Counted from the stretch's first letter, positions 1 through 11,388 are shown. The stretch: 64,000 nucleotides of DNA from Lophium mytilinum (GCA_010093605.1 MU004199.1:937609-1001608), one strand, 5' to 3'. Program-made: numbers and translations. Notes: generated by a model from the letters alone, not told the origin.

Positions 1-641
1 TTCAGTTCTGATGCCTGTGGTATCGTCGTGCCCTATGATTTCGGATGGGTTTGGTGCTTCCAACCCGGGGTTGTCATCAGAACCATCAAAGTCATCCTCG
101 GATCCGGGATCAGCCATCCTACGAGAGCTTGTAGGATTGACATTGCAGGCAGCTCTCGAAGGGGCAGCTTGATTAACGACAGGGAGTGTCAACTCGGCCT
201 GATCGCGCTGAAGAGGTGGCGTCGCAAAATTTTGCCGATGCGGGACTTGAGATTTGCGGAGTGCGCGCTCTCGCTTTTTGAGGACCTAAAACCACAATCA
301 AGGTTAGTGAAGAGACGGAAGGGCTCGTTCATAAAGTGACTGACAAAAATCTGTCTCCCAATGTCCTGGAAAAAGGTCAGCAATTCATACTGAACTCAAC
401 ACGTCAGAGCCGGGATGAGACCCACAAGCTTCCTCTCTTCGATCTTCTCCAATTCATCCTCAAGTTCTGTATCCCGACGGATTAAGTCTGCTTCTCGTTT
501 CTGGAGCTTCTTGAGCCTCGCAGATATCCGTTCGGTATGCCCTCGTATCTTATGCAGCGCTGTTGACTTCTGCTCGAGAGAATCACTCAATTCGGCGAGT
601 TGGCTGCGCAATGTATCATATTGGGTAATAGGGTCTTCCAT
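1..641 (-). CDS. Coiled-coil/zinc-module family protein, copy A (5' part only, runs off left end)
   Basis: Partial gene with its 3' part outside the window. Exon 1 is 641-426 (72 codons, start MEDPITQYD); a 140-bp intron (donor GTGGGT at 425, acceptor TTTTAG at 286) leads to exon 2, 285 to beyond 1, open to the edge. Residues 1-90 form a charged heptad-rich coiled coil that resumes after the splice as VLKKRERALRK. This matches the junction in the three other copies here (ELRKQLREG, AIRKQERT, EKSKRLRAIK). The end of the visible part is acidic (EDDFDGSDDN), like the acidic linker that precedes the first zinc module in the copy at 21173. The zinc modules themselves are not in view. Family assignment rests on start, coiled coil, splice position and linker. 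Function unknown. Confidence 0.7.
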
Positions 642-1678
642 TTTGTAATAAGGAGGGTTTGAATGAAAATTGCAGGGAGATGGAGGACGGGGAAGCCAGA
701 ATCTCTAGAGTCCAAGTCCGGAGAACGGCCAGCATACCTATCTACGCGCTAGCTGTTTAGAAGTGACGTGTAACATTTAGATGAGTTACCGCTCAGCTGC
801 ATAATGGACCCATATTTCATCTGCGCCTCCCGTAGATATGCACTCACCCAGTCGCTGATCCCTAGCTGCTGCTCATGTGTCACTAGAGTCTTCAAGCCAG
901 TGGAAGGCTGACTTCAACTACATATTGGGCTCGGGCGTCTACGCTTTCACTACCGTGGAGTGTCGGAATTCATCGGCTGGTCAGCAAGATGCCCAATTAG
1001 AAAAGGATGTACGCAGCCTCTAGACGTATCTCTTCGTTATCGTTGCGAGTAGGTATGGTGGCAGGATGGCTTTGGTTCCTAAGAAAGGGCTGATTTGGAC
1101 CAATGGGCTCGAGCTCACGGACTTCCGCCCGTGTTTCCCATTAAACCGCCTGCAGACTGACCATAGGATGCGTCTAAGGGCTGTTGGTTGTTGCCTACGT
1201 ACAGCGACAGCCCGTCAGGTGTGTACCTTGTTGGCTTTCCTGTGTAACAAACGCGTTACATAGTGCAGGAAGCGGATTACGCCACCCAACTTCCACATAG
1301 GCGTTTCCAAGGACTAGACGCGATCAAGCAACAGGATCCCGGATAACCGACCACGCTTCGTGCACCGATATCTTAAAGGCAGTATCATTTAACAGTCAAA
1401 TCGCGGTCTCTAGAAGCCCATTCCAAGAGAGGAAGTTTTCTGATTGCAGGTTGCCTATAGAACCTTACCACCCCGTTGTCTCAAACAACTTGTTTCGGCA
1501 CCGTGTAAGACCATCAGGATCAAACTAGCCCAAGGATTTAGAGATCCCAAACAGTTCGACAACTTGCGCGACAACGCCGCTACAACTACCCCGTATCCAA
1601 CCCAATCCAGTGGGTCCAAATCTCAAGACATCTCCGCTGCACAATTCTTCCCAGTCATAGACGCCTAGAATGCGCGCG
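642..1678. other. Intergenic stretch, no supported gene
   Basis: About 1 kb between two minus-strand genes of the same family. Short open frames occur but none has a plausible start context, splice continuation or recognisable domain. It should hold the 3' region of the upstream copy B and the promoter of copy A. No repeat or RNA gene was recognised. Confidence 0.5.
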
Positions 1679-3610
1679 CTAATGCTGATTGCATACGTGC
1701 CCACGGAAAAGTGCTTGTCGAGCCTCAATGTCATCATGGCCGTAAAAGCAATAGCCGTTATCGTAGGCCGCACAGTTTGTGCTAAAGACCATCGACAAGC
1801 AGGTCGGGCGGGCGACGTGGTCGTGGGTAGCGCACTGGTTATCGTGTGTATCAAGCTATTGAGATGGGTAGTTAGATAGGACGTTCGGTGTTTGATTGGA
1901 TTTGCGACTTACAGTGCACACCTTGATGCCCATGCAGTTGCCGCCGCATGGATGTCCAGAAATGGTGCAAGGACAGTACAACATGAACGGATCAAATTGA
2001 TCAATGTCGAAGCTTGGCATCTCGAAAGTTTGGACCTCGTCGATGTCTTGAGGGATGCTAGGATCAGGGGTCTGAACGTCCGAGCCATGCTCGGGCATGC
2101 TGCGACGAAGTCGCTTTGACTGGCGACGAGTTTGCGATGAGCCAATCATAGTGCCCGTGCTTCCATCACCCGCATCAACGGCCGCCTTGCCGTCGCCAGA
2201 GCCATTAGTTCCCATTTCCACATCCTCAGAGGGCTCCTGAGCTTTGCTGAGTTTATCAGGGTCCTCGAAGTACTTGACTATGTAATCGTTAGCCTGTGGT
2301 CACAACCAATTCTCGGGGCGAACGTCATGCATACCTTTGTACCCTTCCGCGCCTTCGACTTTGAGCCTTTCCACCTCTTCCTGCGTGAGCTTCCGATACG
2401 TGCACATCTGGATGGCCCATTCGTTCCTGGTCAGAATCGGATCCTCGAGATCCTGGTAATACTGGCTATGGGTGTTTCGGAGATGCGCAATGAAACCTTC
2501 TACGCCCTTGTAGAATCTGAGGCTGGCAGAACCATAGCAGTTCGCGCCGCATAGACAGCAGCGCAGTTCGATCATCGACCCGTCGGAGAATCTGACAATC
2601 GTTGGTAGCCCATCAACTATGCCTAGTAGCTTGACTGGCGTGTCAGCTTCCTCCACCTCCTTTGCTTCGATCTTGTCGGTAGTCTTGCTCCGAATCTTCT
2701 CGATAGCCACGGCGCCGGGAAGGCCGTGGCAAAGTGCGCGTATCTCCATGGGAGACAACTGGCGGATAGCACATAGACGGACTACCTCATCGTCGGGAGT
2801 TATGCCCTTTCCGTCTGTTTCGGAGATGTCTGCGACCTTCACGTCATGGCAGTGCGCCAAATGCTTCCTCATGCCTAGGGTGCCGTTGATATAGCTTCCG
2901 GTTCGAACAGTCGTGATCGTGTTACCACCACATATATAACATCTCAATTCGTACCAGATGCCCTTAGCATAGACAACGATGCCGCACGCCTTGAGGTAGG
3001 CTCCATTCTGGCTGCGGGTGACGAATTGAATGTCCACGGGGAATTCGCTTTGCTTGTCACTCATTGACTTCTTACGAGTCGGCTTGTCCGGACTAGTCGG
3101 TGGCGTGAAGCCTGCAAATCCGCCATAGTTCCCGTCCTGTTGGCGGCCATGTTGAACTATGCTGGAGCCGTACAAGGGTGTCGAGTGCACAGTCAAAGAC
3201 AAATGCCGGCCCTCTCGAAGCTGCTTACGCAGTTCCTAGAAACGAAACACCGTCAGAATTGAAGCGCGAAAGACAATGACGCTGACGACAGAGCGCAAAT
3301 CAGACTAGCTGTCCCATGCGTTTGCACGCCCTCATCACCCTCTAAGCCTCCCCAGACGGTGGCGTCGAAGAAGCAATAAGAGAGCCACAGAGCAGCGATC
3401 TGACCTCCATTGGAGCCACTGATCCATATGGCGCTGTGAATTGGGGCGGGTGTGACTTACGAATTCCCGCAATGACAGCTGCTCTAGCTCATCCTCGATG
3501 AGCGATTGCTTCTGAAAAGTCTCTTGTCGCAGTGCTTCCAACTCGGCCATCTTCTCCTGCTTAATGCCAAGGACATTGGAAAGCTCCTGCTGTACCCACG
3601 TTGAATCCAT
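1679..3610 (-). CDS. Coiled-coil, two C2H2-like modules, CCCH-like finger; family copy B (apparently intact)
   Basis: Four exons: 3610-3461, 3235-2335, 2277-1913, 1834-1679; the phases fit exactly and give 523 residues. Introns begin GTAAGT, GTATGC and GTAAGT; the second has a CTAAC branch point and ends ACATAG. Residues 1-60 are a coiled coil. Module 1 has C149-x2-C152-x22-H175-x4-H180; module 2 has C276-x2-C279-x21-H301-x4-H306. Each is introduced by an ELRC motif; the first is followed by an RQLSPMEIRALCHGLPGA tail and the second by a related tail ending GAEGYKG. A basic/acidic linker follows, then CPCTISGHPCG (452-462), then a CCCH-like finger C484-x8-C493-x7-C501-x3-H505. The zinc ligands suggest nucleic-acid or protein binding, but I do not recognise the family. 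It is the best complete copy in the window and a reference for the three damaged or partial ones. Confidence 0.78.
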
Positions 3611-4600
3611 GATCGTTGTCTGAGGTCGCGAGCGACTCGTAGGCGAGGTGGTGTAGGAGTAAAGAAGGACAAGAAGCAGAAGAAGTACATAAAGGTCACC
3701 GAAAGGGTGAAGTGAACTAGCGCCACTTAGTGCAATAAGTGTGCCCGTAATGGCGTGATAAGCGAAGACGGTAGAGAGGTGAAGAATTTCACTTGGACTG
3801 AACGGTCACCCATAGGAGGTGAAGATGAATGATCGGAAAGGAACAACTTAGCTGCCGACCTACCTATGTAGGCACGCTGGGCATGGAAAAAGTGGCACAC
3901 TCAGCAAGCATCCTGCCGTCTGTGGTTGTGTGTACACCTGTCTGCCACTGCTTGGAGTGCTTCAGCAGGTTTTCACATAGCCCAAAGCGAAGGAGATTTT
4001 ATCTCTTTCACAGTCTGAAAGTGCATTGAAGCACCACAAGCAGCGGCAGACAGGCGTAGAACCATGTAAGGCGGAATTGTGCTCAGCGTGGTAGGCAAAT
4101 CTTCTGGAGTCATGCAAGTCATGCGGATGGAAAATTGATAGAGAATGAACGAAAGAATGAGTTTAGTTGTCCGAACTCTCACGTCCTTACGGATCTCCCG
4201 TTCGGACTATCATATTTCACTCCACCGTCAAGCCATTAAAATACTAATATAGCTCTACCTCGAAGGAAAACAAGCGCCGTTGAGGGCGCTGAAACTGGGT
4301 ATCTCGAAAAGATTGCCTTTTAATTCCTTCTCCTGTCCACGTACTTCGTTTCTATCATACCTTCATCATGAGCCGTCAAGGTTGAATAGACGCCTGCCAA
4401 TGCAATATGTGAGAAATCACAACTTTTACCCCTTCTGGTTGACGAAGGGGTCCCGGTGTTGAATGCAACCGTTTCAGAGGGTCGCCGCCCTCTAAGATGC
4501 TAAGAAGTGGAAACGAGATCCTACAAACGCCGTATAAGGTGGGCTAATAGAGGTATTGAATGTTTTGAAAAGAAACCGGAAAAATGTTTTTTATGCGGTG
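3611..4600. other. Intergenic stretch, no supported gene
   Basis: Upstream region of copy B (minus) and downstream region of MET13 (minus). Short frames on both strands lack domains, start context or splice continuation. No repeat or RNA gene was recognised. Confidence 0.5.
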
Positions 4601-6583
4601 CTAGTTCTTGAGTTCCTGACCGTTAACGCCGTTGGTATGAGCAGCTGCGCCATTAATGGAGGACTTCTCATCTCCATTTACGACCCTAGTCGAATGGAGA
4701 GGCTTTGCCATGTCTTCAACTTCGAGTCCGTCGAACAGAGGGAAAATACCGTGCGGAACATGGAAATCGTTGTGGACTATGGCGACTATCAGTATATGTC
4801 GTGGAGAAGAAGGGAAAATTGCGCCAAGAACTCACCAATGTTGACAAGATACCAAGTATCCATCAAGTCCTCCACAACGTAACGGGACGGGCTAACCGAG
4901 CTGTAGCAATTTGCCCAATCTTGACCAAGTCGGAAGAACTCGTCCTTCCAGGCGAGGAAGCTGACAGTCTCGACAATGGTAGGCTGTACAATCTCTTTCC
5001 CGGGGAATACACCCCAGGTCACAGCATTTGGTCCATCTCCAGGTGCATTCGTCTTGAGGTCACCGGCCTTGTTGACAGCGTAATACGTCATATCGGGATC
5101 TCGCTCGATTCTGGTGATCACCTCTGCAATATACTCCGGGGAGACAAAAACCTCGAGGTAGGCCTTCTGGTAGACGTATCCATTGTGAGGGCCCCATCCA
5201 AGGACAGGATCGGAAGATTTGATGCCATCCACAGCAGGCTGGGAGTTGATGGTAAGGAAACCTCGGGTATTGAGATTGATAAGATCTGTTTGAAGACTCT
5301 CGGCTTCCTTGGAGATTGGTGCTTCGCTCCAGGGTAAACTGTCGAGTTTCCCGCTCATGTAACGGACGAAGAGATTCGCAATATCCTTGACTGAGGTGGG
5401 GCTTCCCCAGAGCTTGATGTTCTGCTCATTGGTGCCCTTGAGACCGACACCATACGCATCAAGTTCGCCAAAAGCGGGAGAACGAGCGTCACCCCAGCGA
5501 CCGTTGGGGAATTCGTCCCAGTCCTGGGTTCTGGCAACGTAGGACCTGTTCCTGTTTCGCCAGAAGATTGGGCGTACATTCTCCTCTCGGCGGTTGAGTC
5601 CGAGAGATGGTCGCCATGGTAGAGGCTTATCAATTGGGGATGACATGTCGGGCATCAAGTCCAGTTCTTCTAGCACCATACGAGTGGTTTGAGCGAGGTT
5701 CATGGTGTAAAAGTGAAGATGAAGAATGCCGGCCTCGAGAAGCCGTCGACACATCTCTGCAATGAGAGTCTTCCCGACCTCTCGTACTTGGGCGTCATCG
5801 TTCTTGATTGGCTCTAGTGCTTTGGTCCATGCTGTCGGGATGTTGCATTTTGTCCACGTCGCTCGCCTCATGAAAGCGGCATGAGTGTGAATTGGCATGA
5901 TACCGGGGATAATAGGGATGGTCACACCCCTCGCTCGAACCTTGTCGACCCAGTCGAGGAAGATGTCAACGTCATAAAACATCTGAGTGACAATGAAGGT
6001 AGCGCCGGCATCAACCTTTTCCTTCAGATGTTCTAGGAGAAGCTCGTGGTCGTCTTGGTCTTCACATCCTTCCGAGTACCCTGCGACTCCGATATCGAAG
6101 TGGTTGCCGTAGGTGTCCCGAATGTATTTAACAAGGTCCTTTGCGTAGCGGAAACCACCAGCTGTGGCCTCCCACTTCTCTTTCTCGCGAGGAGGGTCTC
6201 CTCGTAGGGCGAGAATGTTTGTGCAACCTGCCTTGTATGCATCCTTCAGTGCCTCGTCAATCTTTGATTTTTCCATGTCTGTACATGTAAGGTGCATGCA
6301 AGTCTCGAGTCCGTAGACAGATTGGGCGACCTTGACCATCTCGCTCGTAAGGTGTGCCATGCGGCCGCCGGCGCCCCAGGTAATGTCGATGAAGGTAGGT
6401 CCGAAGCTGTGCATGCGGTCCATACGGTCGTAGAGATTTTGAACGCCCTGGTGATTTGAGTATTTGCTCCACTGACTGGTCGAGTGCTGGACTTACCTGA
6501 GCTGTCTTCGGCGGGAAGAACTCGAATGAGAAGGTTGACTTGTTCTTCCGCCGCGACTGCTCCAGCATCTGAGAGATATGCAT
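4601..6583 (-). CDS. met13: Methylenetetrahydrofolate reductase (MET13 type)
   Basis: Reduces 5,10-methylenetetrahydrofolate to 5-methyltetrahydrofolate for methionine synthesis, with FAD and a reduced nicotinamide cofactor. Three exons: 6583-6497, 6447-4836, 4785-4601; phases fit and give 627 residues, normal for eukaryotic MTHFR. The N-terminal catalytic barrel shows SFEFFPPKT (19-27), GVQNLYDRMDRM, FIDITWGAGG, ETCMHLTCT and ILALRGDPP (107-115). The C-terminal half is the eukaryotic regulatory (AdoMet-responsive) domain, with PIFWRNRNRSYVART, FPNGRWGD, LPWSEAPI, TINSQPAVDGI and GWGPHNGYVYQK. Without the last intron the frame would end in a non-family tail; splicing GTGAGT to TGATAG restores IVHNDFHVPHGIFPLF, the usual MTHFR end, followed by a low-complexity tail. 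The similarity is closer to yeast Met13 than Met12. Divergent from the gene at 7370. Confidence 0.95.
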
Positions 6584-7369
6584 TGTGAATGGAGAGAAAC
6601 TTGAATTGTAGCAATGGGTATGTGAAGGAGAGTCGCCACGCTACTGAATGTTCTTGAGCAGACGTTAGCAATGATGGAGTGAGTCACCAATTGGTTTCGA
6701 ACCGTGGTTGAGTATCAATTCACCGGAGTCGGTGTCGTGTCAGCTTACCACAGGACTGGTATAGGGAAGAATCGTTCGTCCGCACTCCGCCGGGGTGTTT
6801 CCACTGCTGAGGGCTGCACGGTTCCGTGTGTGTGCCAGCGCCAGCTATCCAAAGTACCGCGCACGAGCCCAACGATCAGCAAGCTGCCGATGCATGTACC
6901 GCAAACACCGGTCCGAATATCGAGCGAACAGGCGGGTCTGGGGGATATGGGGGGATATGGGGGGGTTTGTGTTGTAGTGTTGGAGTGGAGAGATTTCGGA
7001 GTTTGAATCGGAGGTCAAAGAATGACGCCGATCGGGCCGCTAAAGACGGGAAAAGTCCTGCAAAGTGTGGGGTGCGCTGGCCCTGTCGCCCACGTCGAAT
7101 AAACATGACAGCAATCTTTGGGCGTCCAGGGACCGCTTCAGCCATCAAGACTCATTGGCTCCCATGTTCAGTGTGCCTGGAATGACCCCGCCATTCTCGC
7201 ATTCGTGAAGAGCACGTGATCAGCCGGGATGCCAAAAACAGACTCCCGAATCCTCAACATCGTCACATTCAAACACCACAATTAAACCACACAACGCATT
7301 GAACAACAGCAACGCATTGGTACAAGATCTGCTCAGCACTGTAATTTCCAGCCCGTCTAAATAAGCATA
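6584..7369. promoter_or_regulatory. Bidirectional promoter between MET13 and the TIM-like gene
   Basis: Divergent 786-bp intergenic region. A CACGTG E-box at 7213-7218 reads GATCACGTG on the minus strand, the core of sites bound by Cbf1-type bHLH factors that control methionine genes in yeast. It lies about 150 bp upstream of the TIM-like start and about 630 bp from the MET13 start, so which gene it serves is unclear. A short G-rich tandem (GGGGGATAT twice) lies near 6942-6962. The regulatory reading is inference. Confidence 0.35.
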
Positions 7370-8140
7370 ATGACAACCGCCACCACTCCCTACCGCCGCC
7401 TCGTTGGCGTCAGCCTCAAAATGTACTACGACCTGACCTCCACCCTCCGCTATGTCCAAGGCGTGCTCGAGCTCGACGGTCTCGCCTGGAATTACCGCGT
7501 CGACCTCTTCGTCATTCCCGATTTCGTGTCCCTCGCCGACTCCGCGCGCATTCTCGAGCCCTCCTCTATAATCCTTGGCGCACAAGACTGCTTCTGGGAA
7601 GACTCCGGCGCATACACCGGCGAAGTCTCGGCTCGCACCCTCCAGCAAGTCGGCGCGCGCATTGTCGAAATCGGCCATGCAGAGCGACGCGCAATATTCA
7701 AAGAGACGGACGCGCAGGTTGCGCTGAAGGCGGGTGCGGCGGCGCGGAATGGGTTGATTCCGCTGGTGTGTATTGGGGAGCGGACGCATGGGAATATAGC
7801 ATCAGCGGCGGTGGGAGCGGCGGTCGAGGAGTGTAGGACGCAGGTTGAGGCAGTTCTAGCCGCCGTGCCAGAGGAGGCTGAGGTGATTCTGGCGTATGAG
7901 CCGGTGTGGGCAATTGGAGCGAAAGAGCCTGCGGACGCAGATCATGTTGTTAACGTAACGAAAGAGGTTAGAGCGATGGCAAAGGGCAGGAAGGGGGTTA
8001 CGAGGATAGTATATGGAGGTAGTGCGGGACCGGGGACGTTTGGGAAGATAAAGGACGGCGTGGATGGTTTGTTCCTAGGGAGGTTTGCGCATGATATTCA
8101 GAATTTGAGGAAGGTCATTGAAGAGATTGGTGAGTCGTAA
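7370..8140 (+). CDS. Triosephosphate-isomerase family protein (paralogue, probably not the housekeeping TIM)
   Basis: Single exon, 256 residues, the usual TIM length. The TIM-barrel catalytic set is present: Lys in GVSLKMYYD (about residue 17), His in EIGHAERR (about 103), Glu in AYEPVWAIG (about 182) and the phosphate-binding YGGSAGPGTF. The active-site lysine motif is GVSLKMYYD rather than the GGNWKMN of classical glycolytic TIM. In family knowledge, such variants occur in TIM homologues that isomerise tetrose phosphates such as erythrulose phosphate, so that is the more likely activity class; the exact substrate is inference. Start context CATAATGAC, 786 bp from MET13 and divergent from it. 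Cytosolic by absence of any targeting signal. Confidence 0.85.
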   Translation: MTTATTPYRRLVGVSLKMYYDLTSTLRYVQGVLELDGLAWNYRVDLFVIPDFVSLADSARILEPSSIILGAQDCFWEDSGAYTGEVSARTLQQVGARIVEIGHAERRAIFKETDAQVALKAGAAARNGLIPLVCIGERTHGNIASAAVGAAVEECRTQVEAVLAAVPEEAEVILAYEPVWAIGAKEPADADHVVNVTKEVRAMAKGRKGVTRIVYGGSAGPGTFGKIKDGVDGLFLGRFAHDIQNLRKVIEEIGES

Positions 8141-8275
8141 TCGATATTAGTAAGTTGAAAAGTGCTTTGAATTTGACTGGCGTACGTTGTTTTCATGTGT
8201 ATATGTAAGTAAGTAGGTAGGCAAGTATGTTCCAGGTTGTCTCAAATGCTCTCACCAATCAAACGGACCCCAACA

Positions 8276-8661
8276 GGAAAGTGTTCACGACACTCTCTGC
8301 CAAGAGTTGCCAGGAAGAGAAACTCCGCAACTTCGTTCTGCCGTCGCCGAGAAAAGATATTTCCACGATCTCGAGCCCACCGCACCCTTTTAATAGATAG
8401 CTCCACAACCACACCCCGGACCAGGAATCTGACACCGGGAGGTGATTCGCACGGTTTACTACTATTTTTAAGGGGCTTTTTAGGGGTTCGTCACCTCAGC
8501 TCGTTGACATAGAGGGGGGTCTACAGGACTCCACACTTTTTAAGCTCTTTACAGCTGCCAAGAGTTGCCCAAAGAGGTAGTCCGCGATTTCGTTCCGCCG
8601 CCGCCGCTAGATAGATTCTCGTGGGTTTAAGCGTCCTGTACCCTTTTCAACGTATAGCTCT
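8276..8661 (+). repeat. Diverged direct repeat of about 135 bp, two copies
   Basis: The units at about 8276-8410 and 8526-8661 share CTGCCAAGAGTTGCC, TCCGC.A.TTCGTTC.GCCG and CACCC or TACCC-TTTT...TA..TAGCTC in the same order. They are about two-thirds identical by eye and about 250 bp apart. The second copy ends exactly where the MULE transposon is inserted. No coding potential was recognised; the remaining bases up to 8668 hold nothing else I can name. Confidence 0.5.
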
Positions 8662-8668
8662 ATAAGTA
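8661..8668. repeat. Left target-site duplication of MULE (TATAAGTA)
   Basis: The 8-bp TATAAGTA at 8661-8668 is repeated exactly at 11521-11528, directly flanking the inverted-repeat element. The 8-bp length fits the 8-11 bp duplications of Mutator-like elements. Confidence 0.7.
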
Positions 8669-8803
8669 GGATAAGCCTAATTATTACCCCCCTTTTTACT
8701 ATATATTACCCCCCTTTTTACTCTATATTACCCCCCCTACTTTTAACTAGCTCCGGGCCCGTATTTATATTATTCTACTAATTAAACTTACTTATTTAAC
8801 TTT
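8669..8803 (+). repeat. Left terminal inverted repeat of MULE
   Basis: About 130 bp, inverted relative to 11389-11520. It contains three subterminal units of the form TATATTACCCCCCTTTTTAC at about 22-bp spacing and the unmutated GC-rich core TAGCTCCGGGCCCGTATTT. Differences from the right copy are almost all transitions. Confidence 0.8.
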
Positions 8804-11388
8804 ATAGAAGGCTGCGTAAAATAGTAAGTATATATTATAAAATAGAAAGACTATAGTATACTAGCTATTAGAAGTCTATTTACTCTATCTATTAAAGCTA
8901 GTCTAGAAGCGGAAGGTACCTAGATAGCTACTATTTAATTACTAGCTAAAAGAAATACTAACTAGGCCTATATACTATAGCCTTATACCTAAATATTCTC
9001 TAGTTTCTTTACTATAGGTAGCTTCTTTCTTAGGTATAGATATAGGGGTATTTTTAGGGCCTAGTTAGCTATTAGGGACTAAGAAAATTAAGCCCTAAGT
9101 AGCTATTAGAGTATCTATCTATCTAGTAGAGTAATTTAGCGCTATATTTATAAACTATATAGAATTATTTAATACCTAGATAGTCTACTTAATCTCTAGC
9201 GTGCCTATAGAGACGCCTATTATAGTAATTTAGCTACTCTATATTCTAATCTATATTAATTAAGTTAATTTCTATCTACTTATAATACTTACTACTTATT
9301 TTATATAAGTAGTAGCCTTTTAAGCTTACTAAAGATATAATATTCCTCTATATAATTCTAGCCCTCTACTATATTATTATACGCGCTAAGCTATACTTAC
9401 TAGATTCTATTAAGTATTATATTTAAATTAAGATAGATTATACTAAGTTATATTTATAGGTATATAAATATAGCTATAGCTATAGCTACGCGTAGTTTAA
9501 TAAGATATAGTAGAGCCTATTAGCCGCCCTTTATAGCGTAGTATAATAGCTAGAGCCTTAATAAAAAGAAGAGAATCTATAGATAAATCTATCTTATTTA
9601 GAATAGGCTACTTAAACTACTAGTACTAATAAATATCCTCTAGAATAACTATATATATAGAGGTTATAGTAGTATATAGTTTTTAGTATATTTTATAATA
9701 GTATAGTATACTATATATCCCCCTAAATATCCCGTTATATACTAGGTTAAAATTATTAGCTTTTACCTTCTTAATCTAGCTAGTAAGTAGCTTTAGGCTC
9801 TACTTAGTAACCTTCTAAAGAACCTTATTAAACTTAGAAATCTAAATACTATACTATAGAGCTCTATACTAGTAGCTAAGCTTATTCTTTAGCTCTATAC
9901 TCTAGTAGTAAATATATTAAGAGAGAAGAGTAATAATATTATAGAGGTTACTAGTTAAGATCTAAAGATAGAACTTAATACTACTATTTAAGCCCTCTAG
10001 GCGTAAGATTATAGTATTTCTAAAGTATAGTAGAAAAGTAGTATAGTACTTAGTAATCTACTATTAAAAAGGCTACTACTCTTTAGTAAGGTAATTAACT
10101 AGATCTTATTTATATATATAGTTTTCTTCTATCTTCTTCTAGATAGCTTTAAACGCGAGCCTTATAGGTTTTATAAGGTAGAAATTAAACTTATTAATAA
10201 ACTTCTTTCTATTTCTCTAAATAGCTTCTATCTTAGCTACTATTAAATCTTAAGAGGTATATACTAGAGCTTATATATTAATAGTATTAGTTACTTTCTA
10301 CTTATCTACCTTCTAAATAGCTATAGTCTTACTAGTAATATTCTTTTATATGTGCTATTTATATAGAATTTAAGAAATAGTAGAAAAGAACTTAGCTAGT
10401 ATATTTTTAAGTATAAGCTCTTTATCTATAATAAAAACGCCTAGTAAAACTCCTAGGCGCTAGTATATTAGGTAAAGCTATTATACTATAAAGATATAGT
10501 TCTTTTCTTCTTCTTCTAGAAGGAAATAATAGCTAAGCTTATAGTTCTTACCCTAATTATTAATACTATTAATATAGAGGAGCGGCATCTTAAAGTAATT
10601 AGTTTTATAGGTATAATTAAGAAGAATAATATCTAGATAGTATTAAAATATCTTAATACTCTAAGAATATATAAAGTATAAGTACTTAACTTAGTTTACT
10701 TTATCTAGCTTATATTTATAGTAGTAATAAGTATCTAGGTTATTACTACTATATTTCTTAAGTACCTTAAGTATAGCCTAAGTTAAAGTAAGGCTCTAGA
10801 GCTTTATTTTCTTCTACTATATATGCTTATTATAGAGGTTCTTTATAGTTATATCTTTACTTTTAGCTAAGAGGTTATTAAAGATAGCTTCTATAGGCGT
10901 GCCTCTATTAAGCTAATTATAGATAGTTTAAATAGTTTTTTTATTAAGATCTTAATATATAGCTAGAGTTCTATTCTTAGTATTATACGCCTTATAATTA
11001 TAAGCTAAAACCTTAATTTTAAAGAGCTAATTATCTTATAGTAGGTCTCTTATAAAGGCCTCTTTTATAAGGTAATTAGACTTCTTTAAATAGGTTAGGC
11101 GCTTTCTATTAGCTAGCTTATATTCTTCTATATATTTATATTAAACTATTACCTTATATATCTAGAGAGGTATATACTTATCTATTTTTTTATTATATTT
11201 AATAATTATATAGCCTTTCTACTTTATCTATATATTAATAGACTTTATACCTTCCTCTATAGAGGCGTAGAGGCCCTAGAGGGGCAGCTATAGAGGTATA
11301 GTAATAAAGTAATAAAGTAGAGAAAGTAGTATTAATATATTAAGAGAGAGAATATATAGATAATTAAATTTAAATTAAGTATAAGAGG

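Noticed and set aside
189-383. 64-codon minus-strand frame inside copy A
   Set aside because: Lies in and just after the proposed intron in another frame; the alternative exon frame continues the family coiled coil and stays open to the window edge.
4705-5337. 210-codon plus-strand frame
   Set aside because: Antisense shadow of the MET13 coding exon, which has strong family motifs on the minus strand.
6685-6705. GGTTTCGAACC, resembling a tRNA T-loop (B box)
   Set aside because: No matching A box, acceptor stem or anticodon arm within 100 bases on either strand.
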